NCBI RefSeq assembly: GCF_900105245.1
Contig: NZ_FNSZ01000001.1
Span: 3,038,001 to 3,102,000, forward strand
Direction: 5' to 3'
Length of the DNA stretch: 64,000 nt
Origin: Streptomyces sp. 1222.5
GTDB lineage: Bacteria > Actinomycetota > Actinomycetes > Streptomycetales > Streptomycetaceae
The notes below the pieces were generated by a model that had not been told where the DNA came from, made no database searches, and saw nothing but the letters and a program-made list of their open reading frames with translations. Position numbers and translations under genes: made by a program. Positions 1 to 9,604 of the stretch are shown here, one piece after another (within the stretch, counting starts at the first letter, position 1; the number at the start of each line of letters is the position of its first letter).

Positions 1-830
1 GCCGCGTTGGCAAGACGGGAGAGCGTGTTGATCAGCTCACCCGCGTTGTCGGTGGCCGACTTCATCGCGCGCCGCGTGGCGGCGTGCTTCGAAGCGGCCG
101 ACTGGAGCAGCGCGTTGTAGATGCGGCTCTCCACGTAGCGCGGCAGCAGGGCGTCGAGGACGTCCTCCGCCGACGGCTCGAAGTCGAACAGCGGAAGGAT
201 CTCGCCCTTGGGCGTGGCCTCTTCCGCGACCTCTTCGAGTCGCAGCGGCAGCAGCCGGGCGTCGAGCGCCGTCTGCGTCATCATCGAGACGAACTCGGTG
301 AAGACGAAGTGGAGCTCGTCCACGCCGCCCTCGGCCGTGTCCTTCTCGATGGCCTCGATCAGGGGCGCCGCGACCTTCTTGGCGTCCGCGTACGACGGCT
401 CGTCGGTGAAGCCGCTCCACGACTCCGTGATCTTGCGCTCACGGAAGTTGTAGTGGGCGACACCGCGCCGGCCGACGATGTACGTGTCGACCTGCTTGCC
501 CTCGCGCTCCAGGCGCTCGGTCAGCTGCTCCGCCGCCTTGATGGCGTTGGAGTTGAAGGCGCCGGCCAGACCGCGGTCGCTCGTGAGGAGCAGCACCGCG
601 GCGCGGGCCGGGTTCTCCACCTCCGTGGTGAGCGGGTGCTTGGTGTTCGAACCCGTACCGACCGCCGTGACCGCGCGGGTCAGTTCCTGCGCGTACGGCG
701 TGGAGGCCGCCACCTTGCGCTGCGCCTTGACGACGCGCGAGGCGGCGATCATCTCCATCGCCTTGGTGATCTTCTTGGTCGCGGTGACGGATCGGATGCG
801 ACGCTTGTAGACCCGGAGCTGGGCTCCCAT
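1..830 (-). CDS. atpG: ATP synthase F1 gamma subunit, partial (C-terminus off window)
   Basis: This is the central rotor stalk of F1, which turns inside the alpha3beta3 ring and couples proton flow to ATP synthesis at the membrane. The ATG at 828-830 opens with [15 protein letters not shown] and continues with [13 protein letters not shown], the classic N-terminal helix of gamma subunits. The reading frame is open to the window edge, giving about 276 of roughly 305 expected residues, so only the last C-terminal residues are missing. It lies 21 bases downstream of the atpA stop in the atpIBEFHAG(DC) operon, and the missing atpD and atpC are expected to the left. Identification is certain. Confidence 0.97.
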   Translation of the reverse strand, partial: MGAQLRVYKRRIRSVTATKKITKAMEMIAASRVVKAQRKVAASTPYAQELTRAVTAVGTGSNTKHPLTTEVENPARAAVLLLTSDRGLAGAFNSNAIKAAEQLTERLEREGKQVDTYIVGRRGVAHYNFRERKITESWSGFTDEPSYADAKKVAAPLIEAIEKDTAEGGVDELHFVFTEFVSMMTQTALDARLLPLRLEEVAEEATPKGEILPLFDFEPSAEDVLDALLPRYVESRIYNALLQSAASKHAATRRAMKSATDNAGELINTLSRLANA

Positions 831-851
831 GAGTCAGGTCCCTTCCTTACG

Positions 852-2444
852 TCACTTGGCGGCAGCGGCCGGAGTGTCCTCGCCGAGCAGCTTGCCGTCC
901 GAGGTCTCGAACTGCTTCTTGAAGTCCGCGATCGCGTCGGCGATGGCCGTCAGGGTGTCGTCGGACATCTTGCCGCCCTCGCGGATGGAGGTCATGAGGC
1001 CCTGCTCCTTGCGGTGCAGGTACTCCAGCAGCTCCTTCTCGAAGCGGCGGATGTCGGCGACGGGCACCTCGTCCATCCGGCCGGTGGTGCCGGCCCAGAC
1101 GGAGACGACCTGGTCCTCGGTCGACATCGGCTGGTACTGGTCCTGCTTCAGCAGCTCGACCATGCGCTGACCGCGCTCCAGCTGCGACTTCGAGGCCGCG
1201 TCCAGGTCGGAACCGAAGGCGGCGAACGCCTCCAGCTCACGGAACTGGGCGAGGTCCACACGAAGGCGGCCGGAGACCTGCTTCATCGCCTTGTGCTGCG
1301 CGGAACCACCGACTCGGGAGACGGAGATACCGACGTTCAGCGCGGGGCGCTGACCGGCGTTGAACAGGTCCGACTCCAGGAAGCACTGGCCGTCGGTGAT
1401 GGAGATGACGTTGGTCGGGATGAAGGCCGAGACGTCGTTGGCCTTGGTCTCGACGATCGGCAGACCGGTCATCGAACCGGCACCCATGTCGTCGGAGAGC
1501 TTGGCGCAGCGCTCCAGCAGACGGGAGTGCAGGTAGAAGACGTCACCCGGGTAGGCCTCGCGGCCCGGCGGGCGGCGCAGCAGCAGCGACACGGCGCGGT
1601 AGGCGTCGGCCTGCTTCGACAGGTCGTCGAAGATGATGAGGACGTGCTTGCCCTCGTACATCCACTGCTGACCGATGGCCGAACCGGTGTACGGCGCCAG
1701 GTACTTGAAGCCGGCCGGGTCGGACGCCGGGGCGGCGACGATGGTCGTGTACTCCAGGGCGCCGTTCTCCTCCAGCGCGCGGCGCACGCCGGCGATGGTG
1801 GAGCCCTTCTGGCCGATGGCGACGTAGATGCAGCGGACCTGCTTCTTCGGGTCGCCCGAGCGCCAGTTGTCGCGCTGGTTGATGATCGTGTCGACGGCCA
1901 GGGCGGTCTTGCCGGTCTGGCGGTCACCGATGATCAGCTGACGCTGACCACGGCCGACGGGGGTCATCGCGTCGACGGCCTTGTAGCCCGTCTCCATCGG
2001 CTCGTGCACCGACTTGCGCTGCATGACCGTGGGGGCCTGCAGCTCGAGGGCGCGGCGGCCGGACGTCTCGATCTCGCCGAGGCCGTCGATCGGGTTGCCG
2101 AGCGGGTCGACGACGCGGCCGAGGTAGCCCTCGCCGACCGCGACGGAGAGGACCTCACCGGTGCGGTGCACCGGCTGACCCTCCTCGATGCCGCTGAACT
2201 CACCGAGGACGATGGCACCGATCTCGCGCTCCTCGAGGTTGAGGGCGAGGCCGAGGGTGCCGTCCTCGAACTTCAGCAGTTCGTTGGCCATGGCCGAGGG
2301 CAGGCCCTCGACCTTCGCGATGCCGTCGCCGGCAAGGGTGACCGTACCGACCTCCTCGCGCGAGGCCGCGTCCGGCTTGTACGACTGGACAAAGTTCTCC
2401 AGCGCGTCCCGGATCTCCTCCGGCCGGATCGTGAGCTCCGCCAT
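852..2444 (-). CDS. atpA: ATP synthase F1 alpha subunit
   Basis: Non-catalytic nucleotide-binding subunit of the F1 head. The protein is 530 aa from the ATG at 2442-2444 ([19 protein letters not shown]). An in-frame ATG further upstream at 2537 would add 31 unrelated residues and is rejected. The Walker A segment [15 protein letters not shown], the [10 protein letters not shown] stretch and the ATP-synthase signature around [14 protein letters not shown] are all visible. The length matches actinobacterial alpha subunits. It sits between atpH, 139 bases upstream, and atpG, 21 bases downstream. Confidence 0.98.
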   Translation of the reverse strand: MAELTIRPEEIRDALENFVQSYKPDAASREEVGTVTLAGDGIAKVEGLPSAMANELLKFEDGTLGLALNLEEREIGAIVLGEFSGIEEGQPVHRTGEVLSVAVGEGYLGRVVDPLGNPIDGLGEIETSGRRALELQAPTVMQRKSVHEPMETGYKAVDAMTPVGRGQRQLIIGDRQTGKTALAVDTIINQRDNWRSGDPKKQVRCIYVAIGQKGSTIAGVRRALEENGALEYTTIVAAPASDPAGFKYLAPYTGSAIGQQWMYEGKHVLIIFDDLSKQADAYRAVSLLLRRPPGREAYPGDVFYLHSRLLERCAKLSDDMGAGSMTGLPIVETKANDVSAFIPTNVISITDGQCFLESDLFNAGQRPALNVGISVSRVGGSAQHKAMKQVSGRLRVDLAQFRELEAFAAFGSDLDAASKSQLERGQRMVELLKQDQYQPMSTEDQVVSVWAGTTGRMDEVPVADIRRFEKELLEYLHRKEQGLMTSIREGGKMSDDTLTAIADAIADFKKQFETSDGKLLGEDTPAAAAK

Positions 2445-2583
2445 CTGGGTTCCCTGCTCTCCTTGTTGGGCCCGAAGTTTCACTTGGGGGGGATGGGGAC
2501 TCCCCCCTGAAAGAGGTGAATCCTCTGCACGGCCCAACCAGGGCCGTAATTACGTACTGCGTTCTCGAGATGTCGAGTTGCTG

Positions 2584-3399
2584 CTAGCTCGCCATGCGGC
2601 GGGCGGCCTCGTCCAGCCGGTCCGCCAGGGAGCCGTTGATGACCTCGTCACCGACCTGCACCCGGATCCCGCCGAGGACCTCGGGGTCCACGTCGAGGTT
2701 GAGGTGCATCCGACGCCCGTAGAGCTTGGTCAGGGCGGCGCCGAGGCGCTGCTTCTGCCCGTCGCTCAGCGGCACCGCCGAGGTGACGACGGCGACCATG
2801 CGGTCCCGGCGCTCCGCGGCGAGCTTGGACAGGGACTCCAGTCCCGCCTCCAGGCTACGTCCACGCGGCGCGGTCACGAGGCGGACGACCAGACGCTCGG
2901 TGGCGGGCTTGGCCCGGCCGCCGAGGAGTCGGTGCAGCAGCTCGGTCTTGGCCTGGCCGCCGGCGGCGCGGTCGGTCAGCGCGGCGCGCAGCTCGGTGTT
3001 GGAGGAGACGATCCGGCCGAACCGGAACAGCTCGTCCTCGACGTCGTCGAGCGTGCCCGTCTTCTCCGCGGCGGTGAGGTCGGCGATGTTCGCCAGCTCC
3101 TCCAGCGCGTCCACCAGGTCGCGGGACTGCGACCAGCGGGCGCGGGCCATCCCGGACAGCAGGTCGGCGGCGGTGCCGCTGACCTGGCCGCCGATCAGGC
3201 GCCGGACCAGCTCGGCCTTCGCCTCTCCGGGCTTCGCCGGGTCGGTGAGGACCCGGCGAAGGCCGGCCTCGCGGTCGAGCAGCGCGGTGACGGCCGCCAG
3301 CTCTTCGGCGAGCTGAGCGGCGTCCACGGACGTGGAGTCCGTCAGCGCGTCGAGACGCTCACGTGCGGCTGCCAGGGCCTCGCGGCTCGCTCCGTTCAT
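2584..3399 (-). CDS. atpH: ATP synthase F1 delta subunit
   Basis: Delta subunit linking the peripheral b stalk to the top of F1. The 271-aa product is long compared with the roughly 180-aa E. coli delta, which is normal in actinobacteria. It has the typical conserved C-terminal stretch LDVDPEVLGGIRVQVGDEVI. Its ATG overlaps the atpF stop by four bases (ATGA at 3396-3399), so the two are translationally coupled. The gap to atpA (2445-2583) is the largest in the right-to-left run from atpH to atpG. Confidence 0.95.
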   Translation of the reverse strand: MNGASREALAAARERLDALTDSTSVDAAQLAEELAAVTALLDREAGLRRVLTDPAKPGEAKAELVRRLIGGQVSGTAADLLSGMARARWSQSRDLVDALEELANIADLTAAEKTGTLDDVEDELFRFGRIVSSNTELRAALTDRAAGGQAKTELLHRLLGGRAKPATERLVVRLVTAPRGRSLEAGLESLSKLAAERRDRMVAVVTSAVPLSDGQKQRLGAALTKLYGRRMHLNLDVDPEVLGGIRVQVGDEVINGSLADRLDEAARRMAS

Positions 3400-3938
3400 C
3401 GCGTGGCCTCGGCCTTCTCCTCGAGCTCGTCGAGGAAGCGGTCGATCACACGGCTCTGCCGGGCGTGGTCCTCGAGGGACTCACCGACGAGCTTGCCGGC
3501 CAGGTCGGTGGCGAGCTTGCCGACGTCCTGACGCAGCGCGGAAGAAGCGGCCTTGCGGTCGGCGTCGATCTGCGCGTGACCGGCGGCGACGATCTCCTCA
3601 CGCTGCCGCTGGCCTTCCGCGCGCATCTCGGCGATGAGCGTGGCGCCCTGCTCCTGCGCCTCCTGACGCAGGCGCGCGGCCTCGTGCCGGGCCTCGGCGA
3701 GCTGAGCCTTGTACTGCTCAAGCACGCTCTGGGCCTCGGTCTGCGCGGCCTCGGCCTTCTCGATACCGCCCTCGATGGCCTCGCGGCGCTGCTCCAGAAC
3801 CTTGTTGATGTTCGGAAGGAGCTTCCAGGCGAGGAAGCCGAAGACGATGACGAAGGCGAGCAGGCCGATGACGAGCTCGGGGATCGGCGGGATGAGGGGG
3901 TTTTCCTCCTCGGCCGCCAGAATGAGCAGCTGGCTCAT
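3396..3938 (-). CDS. atpF: ATP synthase F0 b subunit
   Basis: Membrane-anchored peripheral stalk subunit, 180 aa. One transmembrane helix near residues 20-42 (IPELVIGLLAFVIVFGFLAW) is followed by a long charged, alanine/glutamine-rich amphipathic helix that dimerises and reaches up to delta. The start is the ATG at 3936-3938. It is 41 bases downstream of atpE and overlaps atpH by four bases. Confidence 0.96.
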   Translation of the reverse strand: MSQLLILAAEEENPLIPPIPELVIGLLAFVIVFGFLAWKLLPNINKVLEQRREAIEGGIEKAEAAQTEAQSVLEQYKAQLAEARHEAARLRQEAQEQGATLIAEMRAEGQRQREEIVAAGHAQIDADRKAASSALRQDVGKLATDLAGKLVGESLEDHARQSRVIDRFLDELEEKAEATR

Positions 3939-3979
3939 GTCAGTGCCTTTCGTCTAGGGGGCTGTCGCTGATCGGCTGA

Positions 3980-4273
<294 letters not shown>

Positions 4274-4297
4274 TCAGGGGGTGGGGCTGGGCGGCAC

Positions 4298-5119
4298 TCA
4301 GTGGTGCTCGGCGAGGGCGCCCTGGATGTAGGTGCACGTCAGGAGGACGAAGACGTACGCCTGCAGTGCCTGGATGAAGAGCTCGAAGGCCGTCATCACG
4401 ATCGTCATGATGAAGCTGACGCCGGCGTAGGCGATGCCGATGCCGTTCAGCAGGTACCAGCTGGCGATCGTGAAGAGCAGCAGCAGGGTGTGGCCCGCGA
4501 ACATGTTCGCGAAGAGTCGCACCGCGTGGGTGAAGGGCCGCACCAGCAGGTTCGAGAAGAACTCGATGGTCATGGCCAGCGGCAGCACCGCGCCCAGCGA
4601 CTTGTCGTACCCGGTGACGTTCTTGAAGAAGCCGACGAAGCCGTGGCGCTTGAACGTCAGCGAGATCCACAGGACGTAGACGATCAGCGCCAGGACGAGC
4701 GGGTACGAGATGATCGACGTCACCGGGAACTGGGCGAGCGGGACGATCGACCACAGGTTCATCATCCAGATGAAGAAGAACAGCGAGACGACCAGCGGTA
4801 CGTACTTCTCGCCCTCCTTCTTTCCGATCGTCTCGTAGACGACACCGCGCCGGATGAAGTCGTAGCCGGTCTCGGCGACCATCTGGAGCTTGCCCGGGAC
4901 GACCTTGGGCTTGCGGAAGGCCGCCCAGAAGAAGCCGACGATGATGATCGAGCCGAGCAGCGCCAGCAGCATCGTCTTGTTGAAGTACACGTTGCTGTCG
5001 GCGTCGCCCCAGAGGGGCTTGAACAGGAACGAGTGCAGGCCAGGAGCCGGGAATCCACAGCCGTCGAAGATGTGGCAGTCGGTCTCGAAGGCGAGCACCT
5101 GCGTCGGGTCAGCACTCAC
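4298..5119 (-). CDS. atpB: ATP synthase F0 a subunit
   Basis: Integral membrane subunit forming the proton half-channels against the c ring. The GTG at 5117-5119 (273 aa, MSADPTQVLAFETDC) is preferred because AAGGAG lies six or seven bases upstream; an ATG at 5155 would add 12 residues without a ribosome site. Several hydrophobic segments are visible. The conserved helix RPFTHAVRLFANMFAGH carries the essential arginine, followed by the C-terminal ELFIQALQAYVFVLLT motif. Confidence 0.96.
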   Translation of the reverse strand: MSADPTQVLAFETDCHIFDGCGFPAPGLHSFLFKPLWGDADSNVYFNKTMLLALLGSIIIVGFFWAAFRKPKVVPGKLQMVAETGYDFIRRGVVYETIGKKEGEKYVPLVVSLFFFIWMMNLWSIVPLAQFPVTSIISYPLVLALIVYVLWISLTFKRHGFVGFFKNVTGYDKSLGAVLPLAMTIEFFSNLLVRPFTHAVRLFANMFAGHTLLLLFTIASWYLLNGIGIAYAGVSFIMTIVMTAFELFIQALQAYVFVLLTCTYIQGALAEHH

Positions 5120-5344
5120 CGCGGGCTCCTTCAGCGTGGCGCATAGGTACGGCAACCTCGTTGTGTCGGCGCGGCGCGAGGCCGCGGTTCGGCACGGGAC
5201 TGGTGTTACGGATGTGGGGGCGGCTGGGGGGCATCTCGCCTCGCGATTGAGCAGGCGTCAGCTCGGATGCCCGCGCCCGCGATGCCGCAGTTGGCACCGG
5301 ACGATAGCAGGATCTCTCACGCGTCTTTATCCCGGCCCTACCCC

Positions 5345-5797
5345 TCACGACGAGTGCCCCGACTTGTGGGACTTTTCATCGCGGGAGGAGGCGTCCGAGG
5401 ACGAATCCGGTTCGACGTAAAGGATCTTGGACTTCATGTGCGCACGCGTCTGCGCGGCGATCCACGTGAGGGTGCCGGCGACGAGCGTGAGCGCGAAAGC
5501 CCGGGGATTGAACAGCGTGGTGTGCTTGAAGGCCGCCACGAAGACGAACAGCAGCAGGATCTGCGCCGCGTAGAGCATCAGTCCCATGGCCTGGAACAGG
5601 TGCGGAAGCGATTTGGCGGTGCGCTGCAGGACGTAGAGACCGAGACCCATGAACAGCAGGACGATCACCGTCGCGACGACAGCCCCGATCGCCCCCTTGC
5701 CGCCCGCGACCACACCGCTGACGGCGGCGGCAATCGCGCCGACGGCAACCGTGGGCACGGCGGCCTGGGCCAGGATCCGGACGTCATTGGACGGCAT
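5345..5797 (-). CDS. atpI: AtpI-like membrane protein heading the ATP synthase operon
   Basis: A 150-aa protein with about four hydrophobic segments and a charged, Ser-rich cytoplasmic tail (residues 128-150). Position immediately upstream of atpB and the membrane topology match the actinobacterial AtpI/UncI protein, implicated in c-ring assembly or ion supply. There is little sequence conservation to lean on, so the name rests mainly on context. About 225 bases separate it from atpB, which may allow a second promoter. Confidence 0.8.
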   Translation of the reverse strand: MPSNDVRILAQAAVPTVAVGAIAAAVSGVVAGGKGAIGAVVATVIVLLFMGLGLYVLQRTAKSLPHLFQAMGLMLYAAQILLLFVFVAAFKHTTLFNPRAFALTLVAGTLTWIAAQTRAHMKSKILYVEPDSSSDASSRDEKSHKSGHSS

Positions 5798-6099
5798 GGC
5801 GGCAACTCCGCTTTCACAGGGGGGCAGGTGTCGTCATGGACGAGCGTAGTCCCGGGCCGAGGGGGTCGAGACCTCACTCCGATGGACCATCGCACTGGGT
5901 CCTTCGGCTCTATCCGGGGTTCTCGTGAACCGTATCACAAACTATTTGATGAGGTCTTTACCTGCTGGGTGTGCTTGCTGTCACACATGAGAGTGACCGT
6001 GCGCGTCTGTGCAAGAACCGCGCCCACTTGTCTGGTATTGGGAGACTTTGCTCCCCCACGACTTGGCAATGCTCTAGTCAGATTCTTACCTTGGCCGGC
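5798..6099. other. Intergenic stretch upstream of the atp operon
   Basis: Roughly 300 bases without a credible gene. It is locally AT-rich around 5925-5965, unusual for this genome, and lies directly upstream of atpI, so it should contain the atp operon promoter. I could not pick a single convincing -35/-10 pair. Confidence 0.5.
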
Positions 6100-7422
6100 T
6101 CAGCCGCGGTCGAGGAAACGCGAACGGGGGCCGATCGCCGTAGCCCCGTTGACGCCCGAGACACCCGCCGTGACGGGGGCCCGGTCACCGGGCTCCGCGG
6201 GCTCCACGGCCGCCTGCGCGGCGGGGTCCGCGAGGACGGCCGCCTCGTCCGCGCCACGCCGCCTCCGGTAGCGCGGGGGCACGAACCGCTGGGCCCAGGC
6301 CGGCACGCGGGGCGTGAACCGCGGGAGCAGCAGCAGGACCAGGCCCACGGCGCTCAGGAAGACCACACCCAGCACGATCCACATCGACGCCGAGTTGACC
6401 GAGTACGCCAGCGCCCCGAAGCCGATCAGCGCCGACCAGAAGTACATGATCAGCACGGCCCGGCTGTGCGAGTGGCCGATCTCCAGCAGGCGGTGGTGCA
6501 GATGACCCCGGTCCGCGGCGAACGGGGACTGGCCGCGCCAGGTGCGCCGGACGATCGCCAGGACCAGGTCCGCGGCCGGCACGGCGATGATCGTGAGCGG
6601 CATCAGCAGCGGGATGTAGACCGGCACCATCTGGTGCACGGTGCTGCGCTCGGAGGCGCCGAAGCCGAGGTTGTCCGGGTCGACCTGTCCCGTGACGGAG
6701 ATCGCACCCGCGGCCAGCACCAGCCCGATCAGCATCGACCCCGAGTCGCCCATGAAGATGCGCGCCGGATGCATGTTGTGCGGCAGGAAGCCCAGGCACA
6801 TGCCCATCAGGATGGCGGCGAACAGCGTCGCCGGGGCGGCGGCCTCGATGCCGTACGAGTACCAGATGCGGTACGTGTACATGAAGAACGCGGCGGCGGC
6901 GATGCACACCATGCCCGCGGCCAGCCCGTCCAGGCCGTCCACGAAGTTCACCGCGTTGATGGTGATGACGACCAGCGCCACCGTCAGCAGGGTGCCCTGC
7001 CACTGGGTCAGCGCGACCGTGCCGACACTGGGGATGGGCAGCCACAGGATCGTCAGACCCTGCATGACCATCACGCCGGCCGCGATCATCTGGCCGCCCA
7101 GCTTGATCAGGGCGTCGATCTCGAACTTGTCGTCCAGGACGCCGATCAGCCAGATCAGCGCGGCTCCGGAGAGCAGCGCCCGCGGCTCGTTGGACTTGAC
7201 GAAGACCTCGTTGAGGTTGGTCAGGTGGTCGGCGACCAGCAGGCCCGCGCAGAGCCCGAAGAACATGGCGATCCCGCCGAGCCGGGGAGTGGGTTCCCGG
7301 TGCACGTCACGGGCCCGGATCTCCGGCATCGCCCCGGCCACGATCGCGAACTTCCGTACCGGCCCTGTCAGCAGATACGTCACCGCGGCCGTGACGCAGA
7401 GCGTCAGCAGGTATTCACGCAC
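6100..7422 (-). CDS. WecA/MraY-family undecaprenyl-phosphate glycosyl-1-phosphate transferase
   Basis: Polytopic membrane enzyme that transfers a sugar-1-phosphate (in this family usually GlcNAc-1-P) from a UDP-sugar to the lipid carrier, starting a cell-wall glycopolymer. The motifs are in order: HREPTPRLGG near the N-terminus, a DDKFEID cytoplasmic acidic loop, NAVNFVDGLDGLA, FMGDSGS and GHLHHRL, the hallmark set of the family. About ten transmembrane helices are visible, with a basic 70-residue C-terminal tail. I chose the GTG at 7420-7422 (VREYLLTL, preceded by GGGGAAG); a GTG at 7434 is also possible. The LCP ligase gene nearby acts in the same kind of pathway. Confidence 0.88.
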   Translation of the reverse strand: MREYLLTLCVTAAVTYLLTGPVRKFAIVAGAMPEIRARDVHREPTPRLGGIAMFFGLCAGLLVADHLTNLNEVFVKSNEPRALLSGAALIWLIGVLDDKFEIDALIKLGGQMIAAGVMVMQGLTILWLPIPSVGTVALTQWQGTLLTVALVVITINAVNFVDGLDGLAAGMVCIAAAAFFMYTYRIWYSYGIEAAAPATLFAAILMGMCLGFLPHNMHPARIFMGDSGSMLIGLVLAAGAISVTGQVDPDNLGFGASERSTVHQMVPVYIPLLMPLTIIAVPAADLVLAIVRRTWRGQSPFAADRGHLHHRLLEIGHSHSRAVLIMYFWSALIGFGALAYSVNSASMWIVLGVVFLSAVGLVLLLLPRFTPRVPAWAQRFVPPRYRRRRGADEAAVLADPAAQAAVEPAEPGDRAPVTAGVSGVNGATAIGPRSRFLDRG

Positions 7423-7584
7423 GGGCTTCCCCACAGGTCTCGCTGGCCATCACAGCCCCACACCCTAGCGACGGACGCTTACGGATGGAGACTTCCGGGT
7501 AGCGACGATGGTTGCACGGGCGGCTGTGCGTCACGCTCCGCAACCGGACACATCGGACATGTACAGACGGTCGCCTACCCCCGC

Positions 7585-8823
7585 TCAACCGGGATACGGC
7601 GGGAACGCGGCGGTCAGCTCGCGCACCGCCTCCCGCGCCCCGGCCGGCTCCGTACCGCCGCGCAGCACCGAACCGAGCAGGGCCGCGATCCGCACCATCT
7701 CCGGCTCCCCCATGCCCTGCGTGGTCACCGCGGCCGTGCCCAGCCGCAGCCCGCGGCCGTCGCCGTGGGGAAGAGCACAGCAGTCCAGCACCAGACCGGC
7801 CGCGAGGAGCCGGCCGCGCGCGGTGCGCCCGTCCACGCCGAGCGGGGCCGGGTCCGCGGTGATGAGGTGGGTGTCGGTGCCGCCGGTGGTGACGGCGAGC
7901 CCCTCGGCGGCCAGGTGGCCGGCGAGCACCCGTGCGTTGGCGACCACCTGATGGGCGTACGCGCCGAACGCCGGCGTCGCCGCCTCGCCGAAGGCGACCG
8001 CCTTGGCGGCGATGGTGTGCATCTGGGCACCGCCCTGTGTGAACGGGAACACGGCCCGGTCGACGCGCTCGGCCAGCTCGGCGCCGCACAGGATCATCCC
8101 GCCGCGCGGCCCGCGCAGCACCTTGTGGGTCGTCGCGCACACGATGTCCGCGTACGGCACCGGGTTCGGCGCCGCTCCCCCGGCGACCAGGCCGATCGGG
8201 TGCGCCGCGTCCACGATGAGATACGCGCCGACCTCGTCGGCGACCTCCCGGAAGAAGGCGTGGTCGAAGTGGCGGGGGTAGGCGATGGAACCGCAGACGA
8301 TGGCCTTGGGCCGGTGGTTGCGGGCCAGGTGGCGCACCTGGTCGTGGTCGAGGAGACCCGTCTCGGCGTCGACGCCGTAGCCGACGAAGTCGAACCAGCG
8401 GCCGGAGAAGTTCGCCGGTGAGCCGTGGGTGAGGTGGCCGCCGTGGGGCAGGCCGAGGGCGAGGACGGTGTCACCGGGGCGCAGCAGGGCCGCGTAGGCG
8501 GCCAGGACGGCCGAAGAGCCGGAGTGGGACTGGACGTTGGCGTGCTCGGCGCCGAAGAGCGCCTTGGCCCGGTCGACGGCGAGACGCTCGGCGACGTCGA
8601 CGAGTTCGCAGCCGCCGTGGTGGCGGGCGCCCGGATAGCCCTCGGCGTACTTGTTGGCGAGCGGGGAGCCGAGGGCGGCGAGCACGGCGGGCGAGGTGAA
8701 GTTCTCGGCGGCGATCAGCTGGAGCGTCGTCGACTGCCGGGCGAGCTCCCCGAGCAGGATGTCGGCGAGTTCGGGGTCCTGCCGGCGCAGGACATCGGTC
8801 TCGTGCAGGGTGGGAACCGACAT
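7585..8823 (-). CDS. Divergent serine hydroxymethyltransferase paralogue
   Basis: PLP-dependent enzyme of the GlyA fold, 412 aa from the ATG at 8821-8823. The PLP lysine lies in TTHKVLRGPRGG. HGGHLTHG, NKYAEGYPG and the DAAH cofactor region are present. Two tyrosines of the canonical RYYGG active-site loop are replaced (ARHHGG), and the QPHSG motif reads QSHSG. A housekeeping GlyA normally keeps these. The protein is therefore likely a paralogue with altered substrate or folate use; its neighbours (sua5, phosphatase-like gene) do not reveal the substrate. The fold is certain, the reaction is not. Confidence 0.85.
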   Translation of the reverse strand: MSVPTLHETDVLRRQDPELADILLGELARQSTTLQLIAAENFTSPAVLAALGSPLANKYAEGYPGARHHGGCELVDVAERLAVDRAKALFGAEHANVQSHSGSSAVLAAYAALLRPGDTVLALGLPHGGHLTHGSPANFSGRWFDFVGYGVDAETGLLDHDQVRHLARNHRPKAIVCGSIAYPRHFDHAFFREVADEVGAYLIVDAAHPIGLVAGGAAPNPVPYADIVCATTHKVLRGPRGGMILCGAELAERVDRAVFPFTQGGAQMHTIAAKAVAFGEAATPAFGAYAHQVVANARVLAGHLAAEGLAVTTGGTDTHLITADPAPLGVDGRTARGRLLAAGLVLDCCALPHGDGRGLRLGTAAVTTQGMGEPEMVRIAALLGSVLRGGTEPAGAREAVRELTAAFPPYPG

Positions 8824-8926
8824 GACGGGCTCCGGGCGGTCGAGGGTGACGTACCCCCCAATGTAGGCCCGCGCGTGCGGGAGGCGCCCGGTGATGGGCC
8901 GCACGGGGGGCCGGGGCCCCCGCCGC

Positions 8927-9604
8927 CTACGCCCGCGCCGGTACTCCGGTCAGCGCCGTGACGACCGGGTCCAGCGCCTGGTGTATCTCGTCGCCGATCG
9001 ACCGGAAGAAGGGGAGCGGGGCGCCGTACGGGTCGTAGACCTCGTCCGCCTCCGCGGTCGGGGCCAGCAGCCAGCCGCGCAGCGCGGCGGCCGCGCGGAC
9101 CAGCGCACGGGCCCGCATGACCACGCCGTCCTCCAGGGGCGGCAGCGTCGTCGGGTCTATCGCGCGGACCAGGCGGGTGAACTCCTTCAGGGTGAAGGTA
9201 CGCAGGCCCGCCGAGTGACCCATGGAGATGACCTGGGCGCGGTGGTCGCGGGTGGCGGTCAGCACGAGGTCGGCCATGATGACGTGCTCGTCCAGCAGCT
9301 CCCGGCCGGTGAAGCCGGCGGCGTCCGCGCCGAACTCGGCGAGCACGGCCTCCGCGTTGGCCTCCATGGGCGCGCCCTCGTGGCCCCAGGTGCCCGCGCT
9401 CTCCACGATCAGCCCGCCGCCGAGCACGCCGAGCCGCTCCATGACGAAGTGGCGGGTCAGCCGCTCGGTGATGGGTGATCGGCACACGTTGCCGGTGCTG
9501 ACGTGGAGGATGCGGAAGGTGTCGTGCGGAAAGCCGAAGGTCGTCGTCTCCTCCGCCGCACGCTGCCCGGTGCCTATGCCACGCCCCGCTTCAGGGGCCG
9601 TCAA
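8927..9604 (-). CDS. Low-molecular-weight protein-tyrosine-phosphatase-like protein with Ser in place of the catalytic Cys
   Basis: A 225-aa protein with the P-loop region HVSTGNVCRSP (residues 35-44). In the LMW-PTP family this reads V-C-x-G-N-x-C-R-S and the first Cys is the nucleophile; here that residue is Ser36 (codon AGC at 9497-9499) while Cys41 and Arg42 are kept. The general-acid loop EVYDPYGAPLPFF is also kept. The only workable start is a TTG at 9602-9604, overlapping the sua5 stop (TTGA), with GAGGTG upstream. It is co-transcribed with prmC and sua5. It may be a non-catalytic phosphoprotein binder or a weak serine-based enzyme. Confidence 0.85.
   Translation of the reverse strand: MTAPEAGRGIGTGQRAAEETTTFGFPHDTFRILHVSTGNVCRSPITERLTRHFVMERLGVLGGGLIVESAGTWGHEGAPMEANAEAVLAEFGADAAGFTGRELLDEHVIMADLVLTATRDHRAQVISMGHSAGLRTFTLKEFTRLVRAIDPTTLPPLEDGVVMRARALVRAAAALRGWLLAPTAEADEVYDPYGAPLPFFRSIGDEIHQALDPVVTALTGVPARA

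Noticed and set aside
3951..3966. GTCTAGGGGG upstream of atpF, resembling the AICE operator
   Set aside because: Only one half-site is present, the other arm does not match, and it lies inside a core housekeeping operon, so it is most likely chance.
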